From: Lysinibacillus fusiformis | Lineage (GTDB): Bacteria; Bacillota; Bacilli; Bacillales_A; Planococcaceae | NCBI GenBank assembly: GCA_030027265.1 | Contig: JASENG010000004.1 | Coordinates: forward strand, 62,001 to 126,000 | Length of the DNA stretch: 64,000 nt | Direction of reading: 5' to 3' | In this document: positions 17,486 to 28,900 of the stretch, one piece after another | Layout: every line of letters starts with the position of its first letter | Position numbering within the stretch: position 1 is the first letter of the stretch | The notes under the pieces: model-generated | Told to the model about the DNA's origin: nothing | Seen by the model: the letters and a program-made list of their open reading frames with translations, nothing else | The model's database searches: none | Program-made: the position numbers and the translations under genes

Positions 17486-18148
17486 TTGAAATTTACATCA
17501 GTCTTTGACATCATCGGTCCAGTTATGATTGGACCATCGTCTTCTCACACTGCGGGTGCTGCGCGCATCGGACGAGTTGCGAGAGATTTATTTGGCCGAA
17601 AACCTAAATGGGCGAAAATTCACCTATATGGTTCCTTTGCGGAGACATTCAAAGGACATGGAACAGATGTAGCAATTGTCGGTGGATTGTTAGATTTTGA
17701 TACATTTGATGAACGCATCAAAACAGCATTTGAACATGCAAAGAATGAAGCGCTTGAATTCGAAATTATCCCGGAAACAGCAAATAAAGAACATCCAAAT
17801 ACAGCCCGAATCGTTTTGGGAGATGAGACAGGTGAAATGTCGGTAGAAGGGATTTCTATCGGTGGCGGTAAAATTGAAATTAGTGAAGTAAATGGCTTTA
17901 AACTTCGATTAACTGGAGGTATGCCTGCGATTTTGGTCGTTCATGACGATCGAGCGGGGTGTATTGCCAATGTGGCAAACTGTTTAGCTATGCACCATGT
18001 AAATATCGGACATATGGAAGTATCCCGTATTGAACGCGGTCAAACAGCTTTAATGGTAATTGAAGTGGATCAAAATATTGATGAGCGTATTTTGCAACAG
18101 ATTTCATTGATTCCAAATATTACAAAGGTATCTAAAATTAACAACTAG
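17486..18148 (+). CDS. sdaAB: L-serine ammonia-lyase, beta subunit
   Basis: 220 residues starting at TTG 17486, with GGGGGAGAG upstream. The SVFDIIGPVMIGPSSSHTAG start (the SSSHTAG substrate loop) and a C-terminal ACT-like domain (LVVHDDRAGCIANVANCLA) are visible. With SdaAA it forms the iron-sulfur serine dehydratase converting L-serine to pyruvate and ammonia. It is followed by sdaAA after a 12-bp gap. Confidence 0.95.
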   Translation: MKFTSVFDIIGPVMIGPSSSHTAGAARIGRVARDLFGRKPKWAKIHLYGSFAETFKGHGTDVAIVGGLLDFDTFDERIKTAFEHAKNEALEFEIIPETANKEHPNTARIVLGDETGEMSVEGISIGGGKIEISEVNGFKLRLTGGMPAILVVHDDRAGCIANVANCLAMHHVNIGHMEVSRIERGQTALMVIEVDQNIDERILQQISLIPNITKVSKINN

Positions 18149-18160
18149 GGAGTGAGCTTT

Positions 18161-19054
18161 GTGGACGTATTATTTCATAATGTAAGAGAATTAGTTGAAC
18201 TTGCTGAAAAAGAAAATAAGCTCATCTCAGAAATCATGATCGAACAAGAAATGAATATGACTGGTCGCTCAAGAGAAGAAATTTTCGCGCAAATGGATCG
18301 AAATTTAGTAGTGATGGAGCAAGCAGTCGAACGCGGTTTAAACGGTGTCCAGTCCGTATCGGGCTTGACAGGCGGCGATGCAGTTTTGCTTCAAAACTAT
18401 ATTGCATCAGGCAAAAGTCTTTCAGGAGACCTACTGTTAGATGCTGTAAGCAAAGCAGTAGCAACGAACGAAGTGAATGCGGCAATGGGAACGATTTGTG
18501 CAACGCCAACAGCTGGTTCTGCCGGGGTTGTACCTGGTACATTATTTGCAGTGAAAAATAAATTAAATCCAACACGTGAACAAATGATTAATTTCTTGTT
18601 CACATCAGGAGCTTTTGGATTTGTCGTGGCAAATAACGCATTCATCTCTGGTGCTGCGGGCGGATGTCAGGCTGAAGTAGGTTCGGCAGCTGGTATGGCG
18701 GCAGCGGCAATCGTTGAGATGGCGGGTGGAACTCCTGCACAATGTTCGGAAGCGTTCGCAATTACATTGAAAAATATGCTTGGTCTTGTATGTGACCCAG
18801 TGGCTGGTCTTGTAGAAGTTCCATGTGTAAAACGAAATGCAATGGGGGCAGCAAATGCGATGGTTGCTGCAGATATGGCTCTTGCCGGAATTACCAGCCG
18901 AATTCCATGTGATGAAGTAATTGGTGCAATGTTTAGAATCGGCCAGACAATGCATCCGAGCTTAAAAGAAACGGCTCGAGGAGGTCTTGCTGCAACACCT
19001 ACGGGTAAGGCGCTTGCTGCTAAAATTTTTGGAAGTGCCGTAGAAGTTGACTAA
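18161..19054 (+). CDS. sdaAA: L-serine ammonia-lyase, alpha subunit
   Basis: 297 residues from the GTG at 18161, with GGGAGTGA 5 bp upstream; a GTG at 18152 would overlap the RBS. Seen: SGLTGGDA near residue 65, TPTAGSAGVVPG near residue 110, and the cluster-binding cysteines in GGCQAEVGSAAG and CDPVAGLVEVPC near residues 170-225. It is the catalytic 4Fe-4S half of serine dehydratase. Its end overlaps the recG start by 8 bp. Confidence 0.95.
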   Translation: MDVLFHNVRELVELAEKENKLISEIMIEQEMNMTGRSREEIFAQMDRNLVVMEQAVERGLNGVQSVSGLTGGDAVLLQNYIASGKSLSGDLLLDAVSKAVATNEVNAAMGTICATPTAGSAGVVPGTLFAVKNKLNPTREQMINFLFTSGAFGFVVANNAFISGAAGGCQAEVGSAAGMAAAAIVEMAGGTPAQCSEAFAITLKNMLGLVCDPVAGLVEVPCVKRNAMGAANAMVAADMALAGITSRIPCDEVIGAMFRIGQTMHPSLKETARGGLAATPTGKALAAKIFGSAVEVD

Positions 19055-21092
19055 TGTAACCGAACCAATTACAGCGTTAAAAGGAATTGGAAAAGAAACG
19101 GCTGAGCACTTAAGTGAGATGGGTATCTACACTATCGAGGATCTTATATGGACGTTCCCCTATCGTCATGAAGATTTTCGTTTAAAAGATTTGGCGGAAA
19201 CGCCGCATAATGAAAAAGTTACGATTGAAGCGAGAGTAGAAAGTGTTCCTACCGTACTTTATCTAGGAAAAAACAAATCCAGAATTCAAGTTACGGTACT
19301 AGCAGGAAGACATCTTGTAAAGGTTGTATTTTTTAACCAAAATTATTTAAGAACGAAACTGGTTCCAGGTGAGATTGTTACCGTCTCAGGGAAATGGGAC
19401 CGTGGGCGGCAAGTAATTAATGGCTCATCCATAAAATTTGGTCCTAAAACCGATAATACCGATTTTGAGCCAGTTTATAGCTTGAAAGGTTCCATACATC
19501 AAAATAAATTCCGTAAATACATGCGTCAGGCTTTAGATTTATTAGAAGGGGACATGGATGAAACACTTCCAAGCCAATTAATCGAGCAGTATCAATTGCC
19601 TTCAATTACAGATGCCTTGGAAGGTGTTCATTTCCCTAAAGACGCCGATCATGCCAAACAAGCAAGGAGACGTTTTGTTTACGAGGAGTTATTGCAATTC
19701 CAATTACGAATTCAGTCTTTGCGCAAGATTCGCAAAGAAAATGAAAAGGGCATTGCCATTCAATATGACTTGCAAAAGGTAAGAGAATTTATTAACAGTA
19801 TTTCGTTTGAACTGACAAATGCCCAAAAAAGAGTGGTCAATGAAATTAGCAAGGATTTAAAAGAGCCGCATCGAATGAACCGACTTTTACAAGGGGATGT
19901 AGGTTCTGGAAAAACGATCGTGGCTGCTATTGGTTTATATTCGGCAGTGACAGCAGGCTATCAAGGGGCATTAATGGCGCCAACGGAAATCCTTGCTGAA
20001 CAGCATGCAGAGTCTCTGAAAGGCTGGTTTGATCCTATCGGCTTGAAAGTAGCATTACTTTCGGGGTCAACGAAAGCAAAAGACAAAAGAATAATCTTAG
20101 AACAGCTACATAATGGTGAAATTGATATTTTAATTGGTACCCATGCCTTGATACAGCCAGATGTTATTTTTAAAAATCTCGGCTTTGTTATCACGGATGA
20201 ACAGCATCGCTTCGGTGTGGAACAGCGTAGAATATTGCGTGACAAGGGAATGAATCCTGATGTGCTGTTTATGACGGCTACACCTATTCCGAGAACCCTG
20301 GCGATTACAGCTTTTGGTGAAATGGACGTTTCGATCATCGATGAGCTGCCGGCAGGACGCAAGGAAATTGAAACACATTGGCTGAAGAAGGAACAACTGA
20401 ATTCAAGTCTGACCAAAATGGAATCTGAATTACGCCATGGGAGACAGGCCTATGTGATTTGCCCATTGATTGAAGAATCGGATAAATTAGATGTTCAAAA
20501 TGCTGTAGAAGTATACGAGCAGCTAGCAACTATTTTTAATGGTCGCTTTAAAGTGGGGTTAATGCACGGAAGACTGCATCCCGATGAAAAAGATGCGGTT
20601 ATGCGCGAGTTCTCTGATGGGAAAATTGATGTCCTGGTTTCTACAACTGTTGTAGAAGTTGGAGTGAATGTTCCAAACGCGACATTCATGATGATTTATG
20701 ATGCAGATCGCTTCGGCCTGGCCCAGCTCCATCAATTGCGCGGTCGTGTAGGGCGTGGCGAACATCAATCTTATTGTGTGCTTCTTGCTGATCCGAAATC
20801 AGATGAAGGAAAAGAACGCATGATGTCAATGACGCAAACAAATGATGGATTTAAACTCGCAGAAAAAGATTTGGAACTGCGTGGACCTGGAGATTTCTTC
20901 GGGAAAAAACAAAGCGGGTTGCCGGATTTTAAAATGGCCGATTTAGTCCATGACTACAGAACGCTGGAAGTAGCAAGGCAAGACGCAGCAAAACTAATTT
21001 ACGATGACCAATTTTGGCAATCAGATGAATACCGCTATTTACGTGGGATGCTAGAAGAATCCGGCGCACTAAATGGAGAGCGGATTGATTAG
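19047..21092 (+). CDS. recG: ATP-dependent DNA helicase RecG
   Basis: 681 residues starting at a TTG within the sdaAA 3' end. N-terminal wedge/OB domain (about 60-150), then superfamily 2 helicase motifs: LLQGDVGSGKT near residue 280, the DEQH box near residue 388, FMTATPIPRTL near residue 410 and QLRGRVGRGEH near residue 567. It reverses stalled forks and processes branched DNA. A terminator follows at 21124-21162. Confidence 0.97.
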   Translation: MTNVTEPITALKGIGKETAEHLSEMGIYTIEDLIWTFPYRHEDFRLKDLAETPHNEKVTIEARVESVPTVLYLGKNKSRIQVTVLAGRHLVKVVFFNQNYLRTKLVPGEIVTVSGKWDRGRQVINGSSIKFGPKTDNTDFEPVYSLKGSIHQNKFRKYMRQALDLLEGDMDETLPSQLIEQYQLPSITDALEGVHFPKDADHAKQARRRFVYEELLQFQLRIQSLRKIRKENEKGIAIQYDLQKVREFINSISFELTNAQKRVVNEISKDLKEPHRMNRLLQGDVGSGKTIVAAIGLYSAVTAGYQGALMAPTEILAEQHAESLKGWFDPIGLKVALLSGSTKAKDKRIILEQLHNGEIDILIGTHALIQPDVIFKNLGFVITDEQHRFGVEQRRILRDKGMNPDVLFMTATPIPRTLAITAFGEMDVSIIDELPAGRKEIETHWLKKEQLNSSLTKMESELRHGRQAYVICPLIEESDKLDVQNAVEVYEQLATIFNGRFKVGLMHGRLHPDEKDAVMREFSDGKIDVLVSTTVVEVGVNVPNATFMMIYDADRFGLAQLHQLRGRVGRGEHQSYCVLLADPKSDEGKERMMSMTQTNDGFKLAEKDLELRGPGDFFGKKQSGLPDFKMADLVHDYRTLEVARQDAAKLIYDDQFWQSDEYRYLRGMLEESGALNGERID

Positions 21093-21123
21093 AAGTAATG
21101 CAATCCATATAGGAGTAAGTTTG

Positions 21124-21162
21124 AAAAACGATTTTCGCTTTAAGTAGCGGGAATCGTTTTTA
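21124..21162 (+). terminator. Terminator of the sdaAB-sdaAA-recG unit
   Basis: AAAAACGATT pairs with AATCGTTTTT, with an inner GC/GC pair, followed by a T-rich tail. Confidence 0.85.
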
Positions 21163-21313
21163 TATTTAGCCGTAAAATCATATTGGAGAAAATGAAAGCG
21201 ATGGTGGATATCCCATAATCTAGACTATTTCATGAGTGCCATCTCCCACAAGAGCAACGGACTCTTTAAAACAACCTCCATCCAAAACCGCCATTCTCCT
21301 AATTTATTTGTAC

Positions 21314-21342
21314 TTGCGTTCTTTTTTATAGAAATGTATACT
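21314..21342 (+). promoter_or_regulatory. SigA promoter of fapR operon
   Basis: TTGCGT (21314-21319) and TATACT (21337-21342) are separated by exactly 17 bp. The FapR-like operator begins 4 bp downstream, covering the likely transcription start. Confidence 0.7.
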
Positions 21343-21346
21343 GGTA

Positions 21347-21363
21347 TTAGTACCAAGTGCTAA
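21347..21363 (+). promoter_or_regulatory. FapR operator (autoregulatory)
   Basis: A 17-bp imperfect palindrome TTAGTACCAAGTGCTAA resembles the Bacillales FapR box (TTAGTACC...CTAA form). FapR is released by malonyl-CoA, so this site would couple fapR-plsX-fabD-fabG expression to fatty-acid precursor supply. Its place just after the -10 box matches B. subtilis. Confidence 0.78.
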
Positions 21364-21389
21364 AAAACTAAAAGTAGGTGACGAGTGTT

Positions 21390-21980
21390 TTGAAGCGTAC
21401 GAAAAAAGAACGGCAAAGACTACTGACTGAAACAATTCAAGATAACCCATTCGTCACTGATGAACAATTAGCTTCACAGTTTGGAGTCAGCGTTCAAACT
21501 ATTCGCCTAGATCGTATGGAACTTTCCATTCCGGAATTACGAGAACGTATAAAAGACGTTGCAGCACAAAATTATGAGAATGAAGTTAAATCCTTGCCCT
21601 TAGACGAAGTTATTGGTGAAATTATCGATATTGAATTAGATCAGCGGGCACTTTCCATATTTGATGTAAAAGACGAGCATGTTTTTCAACGCAATGGCAT
21701 TGCGAGGGGACATCATTTATTTGCTCAAGCGAACTCTTTGGCTGTTGCCGTCATTAATGATGAATTGGCACTAACAGTCAAGTCGAATGTTGTCTTCGTT
21801 AAACCTGTAAAAGCAGGAGACCGCGTGATTACTAAAGCGATGGTTCGAGGGAAGAGTACTGAAAAAAATCGTACATATATAGATGTATTATCAACTGTAA
21901 ATAATGAAACAGTGTTTAAAGGTGAATTTGAAATGTACCGCACGAAAGGTTCAGGTGACAATAATGAAGTTAGCTATTGA
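21390..21980 (+). CDS. fapR: Fatty-acid and phospholipid biosynthesis repressor FapR
   Basis: 196 residues from the TTG at 21390, with AGGTGA 8 bp upstream; a GTG at 21378 overlaps that RBS. The N-terminal helix-turn-helix ([20 protein letters not shown]) is followed by a linker and a C-terminal hot-dog fold that binds malonyl-CoA ([20 protein letters not shown]). It represses its own operon through the site upstream. It overlaps plsX by 17 bp. Confidence 0.96.
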   Translation: MKRTKKERQRLLTETIQDNPFVTDEQLASQFGVSVQTIRLDRMELSIPELRERIKDVAAQNYENEVKSLPLDEVIGEIIDIELDQRALSIFDVKDEHVFQRNGIARGHHLFAQANSLAVAVINDELALTVKSNVVFVKPVKAGDRVITKAMVRGKSTEKNRTYIDVLSTVNNETVFKGEFEMYRTKGSGDNNEVSY

Positions 21981-22962
21981 TGGAATGGGTGGGGACAATG
22001 CACCAAAGGCAATTGTTGAAGGTGTATTGCTGGCATTGGAAGATTTTCCAAACATTGAAATACAACTGTATGGAAAACAACAAGAAATACAGCCCTTTTT
22101 AAAAGAGCATGCCCGTCTTGAAGTGATACATTGTGAAGAAGTGGTTGAAGGAGAAGATGATCCAGCACGTGCTGTTCGCCGCAAAAAAGACTCATCGATG
22201 ACTAAAATTCTTGAAGCAGTGGCCGATAAACGAGCAGATGCCTGTGTATCCGCCGGTAATACGGGTGCATTAATGGCTGGAGGCTTATTTAAAGTTGGGC
22301 GTATCGAAGGTGTTGCTCGCCCGGCCTTAGCAACGACTTTACCAACAATCGATGGACAAGGCTTCCTAATGCTTGATTTGGGAGCGAATGCTGATGCAAA
22401 ACCAGAGAACCTTCTACAATACGCCATAATGGGCGATATTTATGCAAAAAAAGTTAGAGGTATCGACAATCCTCGAGTAGGATTATTGAATATCGGTACA
22501 GAAGATAAAAAAGGCAATGATTTAACAAAGCAAGCGTTTACTTTGTTGAAAGAATCCAATTTCAATTTCATTGGAAACGTAGAATCACGCGACTTATTAG
22601 ACAATGTTGCCGATGTTGTTGTAACAGATGGCTTCACGGGCAATATGACACTTAAAACAATCGAAGGTACTGCAGGTGCGATGATGTCCATGTTAAAAGA
22701 GGCATTTATGGCATCCGCTAAAACAAAAATTGGTGCGGTACTTATGAAAAATGAATTGAAAAAACTAAAAGGCAAATTGGATTACTCAGAATATGGCGGT
22801 GCACCCCTATTCGGCTTGAAGGCTCCGGTTATTAAAGCTCATGGATCTTCGAATGCAAGAGCAATCTACAGTGCAATACGCCAAGCAACGATTATGGCGG
22901 AACATAGTGTATCAGAAGTGATGACGCAAACAATTGCACAAAACCAAAGCCAAGAACAATAA
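21964..22962 (+). CDS. plsX: Phosphate acyltransferase PlsX
   Basis: 332 residues from the ATG at 21964, giving [20 protein letters not shown] as in homologues. The upstream in-frame ATG at 21904 lies within fapR and is not used. PlsX makes acyl-phosphate from acyl-ACP for PlsY. Motifs [20 protein letters not shown] and VVTDGFTGN are present. Translation is probably coupled to fapR. Confidence 0.96.
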   Translation: MKLAIDGMGGDNAPKAIVEGVLLALEDFPNIEIQLYGKQQEIQPFLKEHARLEVIHCEEVVEGEDDPARAVRRKKDSSMTKILEAVADKRADACVSAGNTGALMAGGLFKVGRIEGVARPALATTLPTIDGQGFLMLDLGANADAKPENLLQYAIMGDIYAKKVRGIDNPRVGLLNIGTEDKKGNDLTKQAFTLLKESNFNFIGNVESRDLLDNVADVVVTDGFTGNMTLKTIEGTAGAMMSMLKEAFMASAKTKIGAVLMKNELKKLKGKLDYSEYGGAPLFGLKAPVIKAHGSSNARAIYSAIRQATIMAEHSVSEVMTQTIAQNQSQEQ

Positions 22963-23013
22963 ATCCATTTAAGGGGTTAATGGGATGTATTTCGTTAGAA
23001 AAGGGGAATTGAA

Positions 23014-23964
23014 ATGACGAAAATAGCTTTTATTTTTCCGGGCCAAGGCTCGCAGCAAGTAGGCATGGGACAAGAATTTGTTCAAAACAGTAAAGAAAGT
23101 AAAGCGTTTTATGATAAGTGCGATGAGGTTCTGCAATTTTCTTTATCGAACTTAATGCAAAACGGTCCTGCCGAAGAATTAACACTAACTTATAATGCGC
23201 AACCGGCGTTATTAACAACAGGTGTTATGGTAGCTCAAAAGTTAATGGACGCAGGGATTAAGCCGGATTATACTGCAGGACATTCTTTAGGAGAGTACAG
23301 CGCGTTTGTGACTTCAGGTGCATTATCCTTTGAGGATGCAGTATTAACGGTCCATAAGCGCGGCTTATTCATGAATGACGCAGTACCAGCTGGTGAAGGT
23401 GCCATGGCGGCAATTTTAGGACTGGATGCTCCTAGTCTTAAAGCAGTTTGTGATCAGATTACAGCTGAAGGAAATGTCGTTCAGCTGGCTAATTTAAACT
23501 GCCCTGGACAAATTGTTATCTCTGGCACAAAATCAGGTGTAGAAAAGGCGTCCGCAGCAGCGAAAGAAGCCGGAGCAAAACGTGCGATACCTTTAGTGGT
23601 AAGCGGACCTTTCCATTCTGAATTAATGCGTGAAGCTGCTGTCAAGCTGCAAGAAGTGATTGATTCAATTGAAGTGAACACGCCTCATACGCCAATTATC
23701 AGTAATGTAGGTGCGGATCTTTTAGAAGGTCCTGCTGCAATTCGTCAAGAAATGATTGAACAAGTATATAGTCCGGTATTATGGGAAGAGGATGTTCGTA
23801 AATTACTAGAGCTTGGTGTTACAACATTTATCGAATGTGGACCAGGAAAAGTACTTTCAGGGCTCGTAAAAAAAGTGGATCGTTCTGTTAAAACATACTG
23901 TGTTTATGATGAAGCATCATTACAAGAAGCCATTGAAGCGATAGGAGTGAACACTATTGGGTAA
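23014..23964 (+). CDS. fabD: Malonyl-CoA:ACP transacylase
   Basis: 316 residues. It loads malonate onto [15 protein letters not shown] is at the N-terminus, the nucleophile elbow [12 protein letters not shown] near residue 90, and SGPFHSELM with the catalytic His near residue 200. RBS GAAAAGGGGAATTG precedes the ATG. It overlaps fabG by 8 bp. Confidence 0.97.
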   Translation: MTKIAFIFPGQGSQQVGMGQEFVQNSKESKAFYDKCDEVLQFSLSNLMQNGPAEELTLTYNAQPALLTTGVMVAQKLMDAGIKPDYTAGHSLGEYSAFVTSGALSFEDAVLTVHKRGLFMNDAVPAGEGAMAAILGLDAPSLKAVCDQITAEGNVVQLANLNCPGQIVISGTKSGVEKASAAAKEAGAKRAIPLVVSGPFHSELMREAAVKLQEVIDSIEVNTPHTPIISNVGADLLEGPAAIRQEMIEQVYSPVLWEEDVRKLLELGVTTFIECGPGKVLSGLVKKVDRSVKTYCVYDEASLQEAIEAIGVNTIG

Positions 23965-24703
23965 ATTAGACGGGAAAACAGCTATTGTAACGGGGGCATC
24001 TCGAGGCATTGGACGAGCTATTGCACTGCAGCTAGCTTCAGAAGGCGCTAATGTAGTCGTGAATTTCAGTGGAAGCGAGCAAAAGGCGAGCCAAGTAGTA
24101 GAAGAAATTCAAAATCTTGGTTCACAGGCTATTGCTGTTCAAGCCAATATTTCAGATAGTGATTCCGTTCAGCAGTTAATGAATGCAGCGCACGAACAAT
24201 TTGGCTCGATCGATATTTTAGTCAATAATGCGGGTATTACTCGCGATAATCTTCTAATGCGAATGAAAGAAGATGAATGGGATGATGTCATTAATACCAA
24301 TTTAAAAGGGGTATTCTTATGTACGAAGGCCGTTACTCGCCAAATGATGAAACAGCGTGCTGGACGTATTATTAACATCTCGTCAATCGTTGGTGTAATG
24401 GGGAATGCAGGGCAAGCGAATTATGTTGCTGCTAAAGCAGGTGTCATCGGTTTAACGAAAACTACTGCTCGCGAACTAGCTTCTCGAAATATTCTAGTTA
24501 ATGCGATTGCGCCAGGTTTCATCACAACCGAAATGACGGAAACTTTACCGGAAGACGTAAAAAGCTCGATGTTAACTCAAATACCTTTAGCGAAACTTGG
24601 TAAGCCTGAGGATATTGCAAAAGCAGTTGTCTTCCTGGCATCAGATGACGCAAGCTACATGACGGGACAAACGCTTCATATTGATGGCGGCATGTATATG
24701 TAA
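23957..24703 (+). CDS. fabG: 3-oxoacyl-ACP reductase
   Basis: 248 residues starting at TTG 23957 after ATAGGAGTG. Short-chain dehydrogenase: [10 protein letters not shown] cofactor loop, NNAGITRDN near residue 87, and Ser/Tyr/Lys catalytic residues in NISSIVGV and ANYVAAKAG near residues 138-160. It reduces 3-oxoacyl-ACP with NADPH. Last gene before a gap of about 125 bp to acpP. Confidence 0.97.
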   Translation: MGKLDGKTAIVTGASRGIGRAIALQLASEGANVVVNFSGSEQKASQVVEEIQNLGSQAIAVQANISDSDSVQQLMNAAHEQFGSIDILVNNAGITRDNLLMRMKEDEWDDVINTNLKGVFLCTKAVTRQMMKQRAGRIINISSIVGVMGNAGQANYVAAKAGVIGLTKTTARELASRNILVNAIAPGFITTEMTETLPEDVKSSMLTQIPLAKLGKPEDIAKAVVFLASDDASYMTGQTLHIDGGMYM

Positions 24704-24828
24704 ACTTGAAAAATCAATGAATCTATGATTAAACTAGTTTGTTAATATTATTAGTTGAATAATAATTTAATGTCGCTTTATTGGCAAACTTAAGTTTAGA
24801 TATTCCTATTTGAGGGGAGGTGACCGAT

Positions 24829-25065
24829 TTGACTACAGTATTAGAACGTGTTACAAAAGTTGTCGTTGACCGTTTAGGTGTTGACGAAAGCGAAGTGAAA
24901 GTTGAAGCTTCTTTCCGTGAGGATTTAGGTGCGGACTCATTAGACGTTGTTGAATTAGTAATGGAACTTGAAGATGAGTTTGATATGGAAATTTCAGACG
25001 AAGATGCTGAAAAAATCGCAACTGTTGGCGACGCTATCAGTTACATTGAAACTAAAATCAGCTAA
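24829..25065 (+). CDS. acpP: Acyl carrier protein
   Basis: 78 residues from the TTG at 24829, with GGGGAGGTGA ending 6 bp upstream; a GTG at 24820 lies inside that RBS. The [20 protein letters not shown] segment contains the phosphopantetheine Ser37. It carries acyl chains for FabD, FabG and PlsX. A terminator follows, so it ends this unit. Confidence 0.97.
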   Translation: MTTVLERVTKVVVDRLGVDESEVKVEASFREDLGADSLDVVELVMELEDEFDMEISDEDAEKIATVGDAISYIETKIS

Positions 25066-25070
25066 ATGAG

Positions 25071-25127
25071 AAAAGAGGTACGGTTTAAGCATTCTTTATG
25101 AAAAGCGAAAACTTTGTGCCTCTTTTT
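25071..25127 (+). terminator. Terminator of acpP
   Basis: AAAAGAGGTAC (25071-25081) pairs with GTGCCTCTTTT (one G-U), and a T-tract TTTTT follows. Confidence 0.8.
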
Positions 25128-25221
25128 ATATTTGTTTGGCGTATAATTAAAGAAAAGTTGAATTTCTAATGCTTAACAAGGTAAACTATACGTTAGAATC
25201 TATTAGGAAGGCAGATTGTTC

Positions 25222-25983
25222 ATGACTATAAGAAAAAAAGGTAATAATCAAAAAGTTGGTGTATTACCTGAAAAAGTAAGACATCAATTTGAATTTTTGC
25301 AAGAGGAGCTAAATATTTATTTTCGTAATAAAAGCTTGCTATATCAAGCATTTACACATTCATCTTATGTGAATGAGCATCGTCGAAAATTATTTACCGA
25401 CAATGAAAGACTAGAGTTTTTGGGAGACGCTGTACTTGAACTTTCTGTATCTAAATACCTTTTTGAAAGATATCCACATATGAGTGAGGGAGAACTGACA
25501 AAGCTGCGTGCTTCGATTGTTTGTGAACCATCCCTTGTTATTTTCGCCAATGAGTTAAATTTTGGTAAATATGTGCTTTTAGGAAAAGGTGAGGAGCTTA
25601 CAGGTGGGCGTGAACGTCCTGCGCTATTAGCGGATGTTTTTGAATCATTTATTGGTGCCCTATATTTAGATCAAGGTTTGGATAATGTTGTAGAGTTTTT
25701 AGAAAGAATTGTATTCCCAAAAGTAGAAGTCGGTGCTTTTTCGCATGTGATGGATTTCAAAAGTCAGCTGCAAGAAATGGTCCAACAATCAAACAATGGT
25801 ACACTGCATTATGAAATTGTTGATGAAAAAGGACCTGCACATAACCGTACCTTCGTATCCCGCGTTTTATTAAATGACAAAGAATTAGGTATTGGGCGAG
25901 GAAAATCGAAGAAAGAGGCTGAACAACAAGCTGCGCAAAATGCGATGGTGACATTGAATCAGTCCGGCATTAAGGAGGATTAG
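25222..25983 (+). CDS. rnc: Ribonuclease III
   Basis: 253 residues from the ATG at 25222 (AGGAAGG 10 bp upstream; a TTG at 25216 is possible). The signature [14 protein letters not shown] lies near residue 60, [15 protein letters not shown] near residue 130, and a C-terminal dsRNA-binding domain (about 175-245) ends [12 protein letters not shown]. It cleaves double-stranded RNA in rRNA maturation and antisense control. smc starts 1 bp after its stop. Confidence 0.97.
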   Translation: MTIRKKGNNQKVGVLPEKVRHQFEFLQEELNIYFRNKSLLYQAFTHSSYVNEHRRKLFTDNERLEFLGDAVLELSVSKYLFERYPHMSEGELTKLRASIVCEPSLVIFANELNFGKYVLLGKGEELTGGRERPALLADVFESFIGALYLDQGLDNVVEFLERIVFPKVEVGAFSHVMDFKSQLQEMVQQSNNGTLHYEIVDEKGPAHNRTFVSRVLLNDKELGIGRGKSKKEAEQQAAQNAMVTLNQSGIKED

Positions 25984-25984
25984 T

Positions 25985-28900
25985 ATGTTCCTTAAACGAC
26001 TTGAAGTAATTGGCTTTAAATCGTTTGCTGATCGTATTGGTATTGATTTTGTTCCTGGTGTAACGGCAGTAGTTGGCCCAAATGGTAGTGGGAAAAGTAA
26101 TGTAACGGATGCCATACGATGGGTATTAGGGGAACAATCCGCGAAATCACTACGTGGATCAAAGATGGAAGATGTTATTTTTGCTGGAAGTGAATCAAGA
26201 AAACCGCTTAATTTCGCGGAGGTAACGCTTGTTCTGGATAATGAAGACGAACAAGTAGCAATGCCATTTTCAGAAATTAGCGTAACGAGACGTGTGTATC
26301 GTTCAGGTGATAGCGAATACTTGCTAAATAATCAGCAATGTCGCCTGAAGGATATTACGGACTTGTTCATGGATTCAGGGTTAGGAAAAGAAGCATTCTC
26401 GATTATTTCTCAAGGACGCGTAGACGAAATATTAAATAGTCGACCAGATGATCGAAGAACGATTTTTGAAGAAGCAGCCGGTGTGTTGAAATATAAGAAT
26501 CGCAAGAAAAAAGCTGAACATAAATTAGTTGAAACAGATGAAAATCTTCATCGGGTTTTAGATATTTTGCATGAATTGGATAGTCGTCTGGAGCCCCTGC
26601 AAATGCAAGCTTCTAGTGCGAAAGATTATGTGCGTATGACAGATGAATTAAAGGAATCTGATATCGCTTTAACAGTAAACGACATAATACTTCATGCAAA
26701 AGATTTGCAAAAAATCAATGCAGAATATCTACAATTAAAATCGACGGAGCAGCAGCATGCCGATGGAATCTCAAAGGATGAAGCAAAGCTCGCTGCAATT
26801 CGTGGAAAATTAAAACAAATTGATGATGTATTGGATACAGCTCAGGAACAATTAGTCGAAGCAAGTTCTGAGGTTGAACGTTGGGAAGGCCGTAAAGCTC
26901 TTATGAAAGAGAAACGTTCCAACGCGGAAAAGCAGTTAAATCAATTACAGCAGGCTTTGCAGCTTGCAACAGAAGAAGAAGAGTCTCTAGCGACTGGCGA
27001 AGAAGAGAAAAAATCCCAATTTGCCATTAAACAAAAGGAAGTTCAAAAGCTGAAGCAAGAAATCAAGCAGCTGGAATTAACTCTAAATTCTTCTGCCTCT
27101 GAAATTGAAAAGGAAATTGACCAATCAAAAGATTTATATATTGATTTGTTAAATGAAGAAGCAACGGTCAAAAATGAATTAAAACATATTGAGCAGCAAC
27201 TTACTCAGCAGCTTGAATCCGCTGAACGCATGAGTGACCGTTCGACAGAAATGGTGAAAAAGCTGGAGGAAATCACTTCAGAAAAATTAGAGCTCGAATC
27301 CTCACTGCAAAAGGTACAAGCTCAGTTGAAAGAAAAGCTGGAAGAGCATGAAATTCTGCAAATGCAGTTAAATAAAACGGCCGCATCCTTTGAAGAGAAG
27401 CAGCAAATGCTATACCAAGCCTATCAGCATCAACAGCAATTAAAGGCCCGCAAAGAAACACTAGCGGAGCTTGAAGCTGATTTTTCCGGTTTCTTCCAGG
27501 GTGTTAAAGAGATTCTTTTAGCTCGGGAACGAGGAGAATTGTTTGGGATTGAAGGTGCGGTTGCCGAGTTAATTCAGGTGGATGGCAGCAACTCGAAAGC
27601 CATTGAAACAGCCTTAGGTGCTGCATCGCAACATATTGTGACGAATACTGAGCAAGATGCACAAAAAGCAATTGGCTGGCTGAAAGCAAAACGAGCAGGG
27701 CGAGCAACGTTCTTGCCTAAAACCGTTATGAAGTCTCGTAAGCTTATGCCTTCCGGGTATGCTGCAGCAAATGATCATCCAGCTTTTGTAAGTCTTGCTG
27801 TTGATTTAGTAGAATTTGATGAATCAAATCGTACCATTGTAGAAAATTTACTGGGAAATGTATTAGTTGCTTCCAATCTTGAAGGTGCTAGTCAAATTGC
27901 CAGAAGCTGTGGTTTTAGATACCGGGTTGTCACTTTGGATGGCGATATTGTTAATGCCGGCGGTTCTTTAACTGGTGGTGCTTCGAAACAGCAATCATCA
28001 TTATTTTCACGTAAAGCAGAGCTTGATCAATTAACAAGCAATCTCGAAAAAATGGAGAAATCCATAGTACAAGCCGAAAAATCGGTTGCATCAGAAAAAG
28101 AAGCAGTTGCTGTTTTACGCGAAAAGCTTGAAGTCTTAAAACTTGACGGGGAATCGCTCCGGAAGGAAGAAATGACCCTGCGAGCACAGCTGCTTGAAAT
28201 TGGAATGGAAGAAAAAGGCTTAAAGGCAACGGTAACTGTTGCATCGAGTGAGCAAACTTCTATGACAACAAGAAAAACTACACTCCTTCAGCAAAAAGAA
28301 GCGGCTGCAAACCGTTTGGAAGAACTGAAACTAGAGCTGGAGGAAGTTAATCAAAAAGTAGCGCACCTAAGTGAATTAAAAACGAAAAGTGAAAGCGAAA
28401 AGGATTCTTTAAGAGAATCCTCTGCTCAAAAACGTTCAGAGCTTGCAGTAGCACAAGAGCAGCTTAACCAGCTTCAAATTGCAACAGCTGAGCTTGCCCT
28501 GCAACGTTCAAAAGCTGCAAATCAGGTTACTTCTCTAGCGCAGGAAATCAAATGGATCCAAAATGAGGATACAAATGGTCCTACTGATGATGAAATTGAG
28601 AAAACTGTTCTAGAATGGACAGCGAAAAAAGAAGTGCTAACAGAAAGCATACAAACAAACCGTACTTTGCGTTCCGAGCATCAACAAGCTTTGACGCAAC
28701 TTGAAGAACAACTAAAAGAATTGCAGCGCATTCACAAAGGCTTCCTAGAAAGTTTGCGAACTGTCGAAGTGAAGGCAAGCCGAATTGAATTTGAAATGAA
28801 TCGTCTGCATACGCTTCTTGAAGAGCAGTATGAGCTTGATTTCGAACAGGCTCAAGAACAAGCCATCGAAATCGAGGACGTGGATCAAGTTCGCCGTAAA

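Noticed and set aside
25142-25147. TATAAT upstream of rnc as a promoter
   Set aside because: No acceptable -35 box 16-18 bp upstream; left unannotated.
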